Assembly (NCBI GenBank): GCA_021777685.1
Contig: JAJYDH010000298.1
Coordinates: forward strand, 1-8,126
Source: Planctomycetota bacterium
GTDB taxonomy: Bacteria; Planctomycetota; Planctomycetia; Isosphaerales; Isosphaeraceae
DNA length: 8,126 nt
Direction: 5' to 3'
The notes under the pieces were generated by a model. That model ran no database searches, was not told the DNA's origin, and saw only the letters and a program-made list of their open reading frames with translations. Shown piece by piece: positions 6,838 through 8,126 of the stretch (within the stretch, counting starts at the first letter, position 1; the number at the start of each line of letters is the position of its first letter). Both the position numbers and the translations under genes were made by a program.

Positions 6838-7608
6838 ATGGATCTCCGTGGCAAGACCGTCCTGATCACCGGAGGTCGGCGCGTCGGGGGCTACCTGGCG
6901 AGGATGCTCGCCGACCGGGGCATGAACGTCGCGCTGACGTACCACACGAGCCGCGACGCGATCGAGCGGACCGTCGCCGAGATCGAGGCCGCCGGGGCGA
7001 GTTCCCTCGCCGTCGCCGCCGACCTGGCCGATCCCGCCCAGGCCGAGGCCGCCGTCGGGCGTGTGGTCGAGCGGTTCGGCCGGCTCGACGCGCTCGTGAA
7101 CATGGCGAGCATCTTCCGCAAGACCCCGTTCCGGTCGCTCACCCCGGCGGACTTCGACGCGATGATCGCGGCGAACCTGGCCGCCCCCTACCACGCGGCC
7201 GTCGCCGCATCAAGGCAGATGCTCGGCCAGCCTGACAACGAGGCCGGGCTGAGGGGCAAGATCGTGAACGTCGGCGACTGGTCGACCGAACGCCCTTACA
7301 AGGACTATCTTCCGTATATCGTCGCCAAGGGAGGCCTGACCACGATGACGCTGGCCCTGGCCGTCGAGCTGGCGCCGCACGTCGCGGTGACGATGGTCCA
7401 GCCGGCGATGATCGAGCCGCCGCCCGGGATGTCCGCCGCCGATCGCGCGGCGGTCGTCGCCGCGACGCCGCTCGCCCGGGAGGGGACGGCCGGCGACGTC
7501 AACCGTCTCATCGTCTACCTCCTCGAAGGCACCGATTACGCCACCGGGGCCTGCTATCGGGTCGACGGCGGCCGGTTCCTGGGCGTCGACCCGGTCGGGG
7601 ATGCCTGA
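6838..7608 (+). CDS. Short-chain dehydrogenase/reductase, pteridine-reductase-like
   Basis: 256 residues with a Rossmann fold. TGGRRVG (11-17) is the NAD(P)-binding Gly-rich motif and TYHTS (34-38) resembles the HYHRS cofactor segment of PTR1. LVNMASIF (86-93) corresponds to LVNNASSF of PTR1, with Met in place of the second Asn. The active site has Tyr160 and Lys164 (YIVAK), but the usual Ser at Tyr minus 13 is Asp147, the spacing of Asp181-Tyr194-Lys198 in Leishmania PTR1. YRVDGG near the C-terminus is the expected SDR closing motif. The protein is therefore probably an NADPH-dependent pterin/dihydropterin reductase or FolM-like enzyme rather than a generic 3-oxoacyl-ACP reductase. GGGG at 6827-6830 is seven bases before the ATG, and one base separates it from the adenosyltransferase, indicating one operon. 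Confidence 0.85.
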   Translation: MDLRGKTVLITGGRRVGGYLARMLADRGMNVALTYHTSRDAIERTVAEIEAAGASSLAVAADLADPAQAEAAVGRVVERFGRLDALVNMASIFRKTPFRSLTPADFDAMIAANLAAPYHAAVAASRQMLGQPDNEAGLRGKIVNVGDWSTERPYKDYLPYIVAKGGLTTMTLALAVELAPHVAVTMVQPAMIEPPPGMSAADRAAVVAATPLAREGTAGDVNRLIVYLLEGTDYATGACYRVDGGRFLGVDPVGDA

Positions 7609-7923
7609 AGTTGAAATTTCGACACACATGAACGACGGTATGTTAAAACGTGAACCCGCCGGGCGATAATTTTTCGAAACACTGTAAATTCACTTGCATG
7701 TTATCGTGGTCCTGCCGAAAATCCTTCAGTCTCGCCGCATTTCGAGGCTTGCTCGAAAGAACAGCCGAGACTCGCCGAGGACGGTAGAATTGGACATTCC
7801 GTCATAGGTAGTCCGCGAAGGTTGGTCCTCGCCGCGCGGTTTCCCTCCCGCCGACCTCTCCCCTGCCCGGGACGCCACGGCTTCCCGTCGCTCCCTCACT
7901 TTCCCCGCCCCGGAGTCCTGCCG
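7609..7923. other. AT-rich intergenic region before the DUF1559 gene
   Basis: 315 bases with no convincing gene on either strand. The first 80 bases are unusually AT-rich (32 of 80 G+C at 7611-7690) against about 75-80% in neighbouring genes. They contain a GATAAT (7665-7670) with a GTTAAA 17 bases upstream (7642-7647), a possible promoter but with a leader of some 250 bases. TTTCGAG (7740-7746) and CTCGAAA (7752-7758) form a seven-base-pair hairpin with a five-base loop. No clear terminator for the reductase gene is seen. Confidence 0.5.
7642..7670 (+). promoter_or_regulatory. Candidate promoter of the DUF1559 gene
   Basis: GATAAT matches the -10 consensus at five of six positions; the GTTAAA -35 is poor, with 17-base spacing. 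It lies in the most AT-rich stretch of the window, where chance matches are also most likely. Confidence 0.3.
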
Positions 7924-8126
7924 ATGCCGATCCGTCGACGACGCCCTGGTTTCACGCTGATCGAGCTGCTGGTCGTGATCGCGATCATCGCGGTCCTGAT
8001 CGCGCTCCTTTTGCCCGCCGTTCAGGCGGCGCGCGAGGCGGCCCGCCGCAGCCAGTGCGTCAACAACCTCAAGCAGATGGGCCTGGCGGCGATGAACTTC
8101 GAGTCGAGCAACGGCCAGCTCCCGCC
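7924..8126 (+). CDS. DUF1559-type protein with prepilin N-terminus (5' part, runs off window)
   Basis: The first 67 codons are present and the frame is open to the window end. Residues 4-9 (RRRRPG) are a basic leader followed by FTLIELLVVIAIIAVLIALLLP, the type IV pilin-like cleavage and methylation signal: a peptidase would cut after Gly9 and methylate Phe10, with Glu14 as the conserved fifth residue of the mature protein. The next segment (AVQAAREAARRSQCVNNLKQMG) is the hallmark of the DUF1559 family, expanded to many copies per genome in planctomycetes and predicted to be exported pseudopilin-like proteins of unknown role. GGAG at 7912-7915 lies eight bases upstream and supports the ATG. 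Confidence 0.95.
   Translation, partial: MPIRRRRPGFTLIELLVVIAIIAVLIALLLPAVQAAREAARRSQCVNNLKQMGLAAMNFESSNGQLP

Noticed and set aside
6108..6869. Extending the PD40 protein upstream to 610 residues
   Set aside because: The extra part is the antisense of the adenosyltransferase, and the signal peptide begins at 6107.
7651..7675. GC-rich CCCGCCGGG followed by TTTTT as a terminator for the SDR gene
   Set aside because: Only three base pairs can form around a three-base loop, too weak for an intrinsic terminator.

Overview
The window is GC-rich bacterial DNA, very probably from a planctomycete (an Isosphaeraceae-like genome is my best guess). The evidence is the combination of a Planctomycete-type cytochrome c domain fused to WD40 repeats (57-1445), and the start of a DUF1559-type protein with a prepilin N-terminus (7924 to the window end). 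No rRNA, tRNA, CRISPR array or insertion sequence is visible.

Layout: (1) 1-1445, the last codons of a probable upstream gene, then an exported cytochrome c/seven-repeat WD40 protein. (2) 1483-2554, a lower-GC pair: an endonuclease/exonuclease/phosphatase (EEP) family enzyme and a 63-residue acidic protein whose start overlaps the enzyme's stop. (3) 2739-4372, two tandem paralogous proteins that I assign to DUF6065, ended by a perfect 15-bp hairpin shared with the converging gene. (4) 4423-6107 on the minus strand, a DinB-family protein preceded by an exported six-repeat PD40 (TolB-like) beta-propeller protein, with a good sigma70-like promoter upstream. (5) 6285-7608 on the plus strand, a PduO-type cob(I)alamin adenosyltransferase and, one base later, a short-chain dehydrogenase with a pteridine-reductase-like Asp-Tyr-Lys active site. 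(6) 7609-7923, an AT-rich intergenic region, then the DUF1559 gene cut by the window edge.

Most of the window is ordinary chromosomal content. The parts worth a second look are the low-GC EEP plus small-protein pair, the tandem DUF6065 paralogues next to it, and the tight pairing of a cobalamin adenosyltransferase with a pterin-type reductase. Nothing here proves a new system; the EEP and DUF6065 stretch (1483-4372) is the best candidate for an uncharacterised accessory module. All family assignments come from reading motifs, not from database searches.
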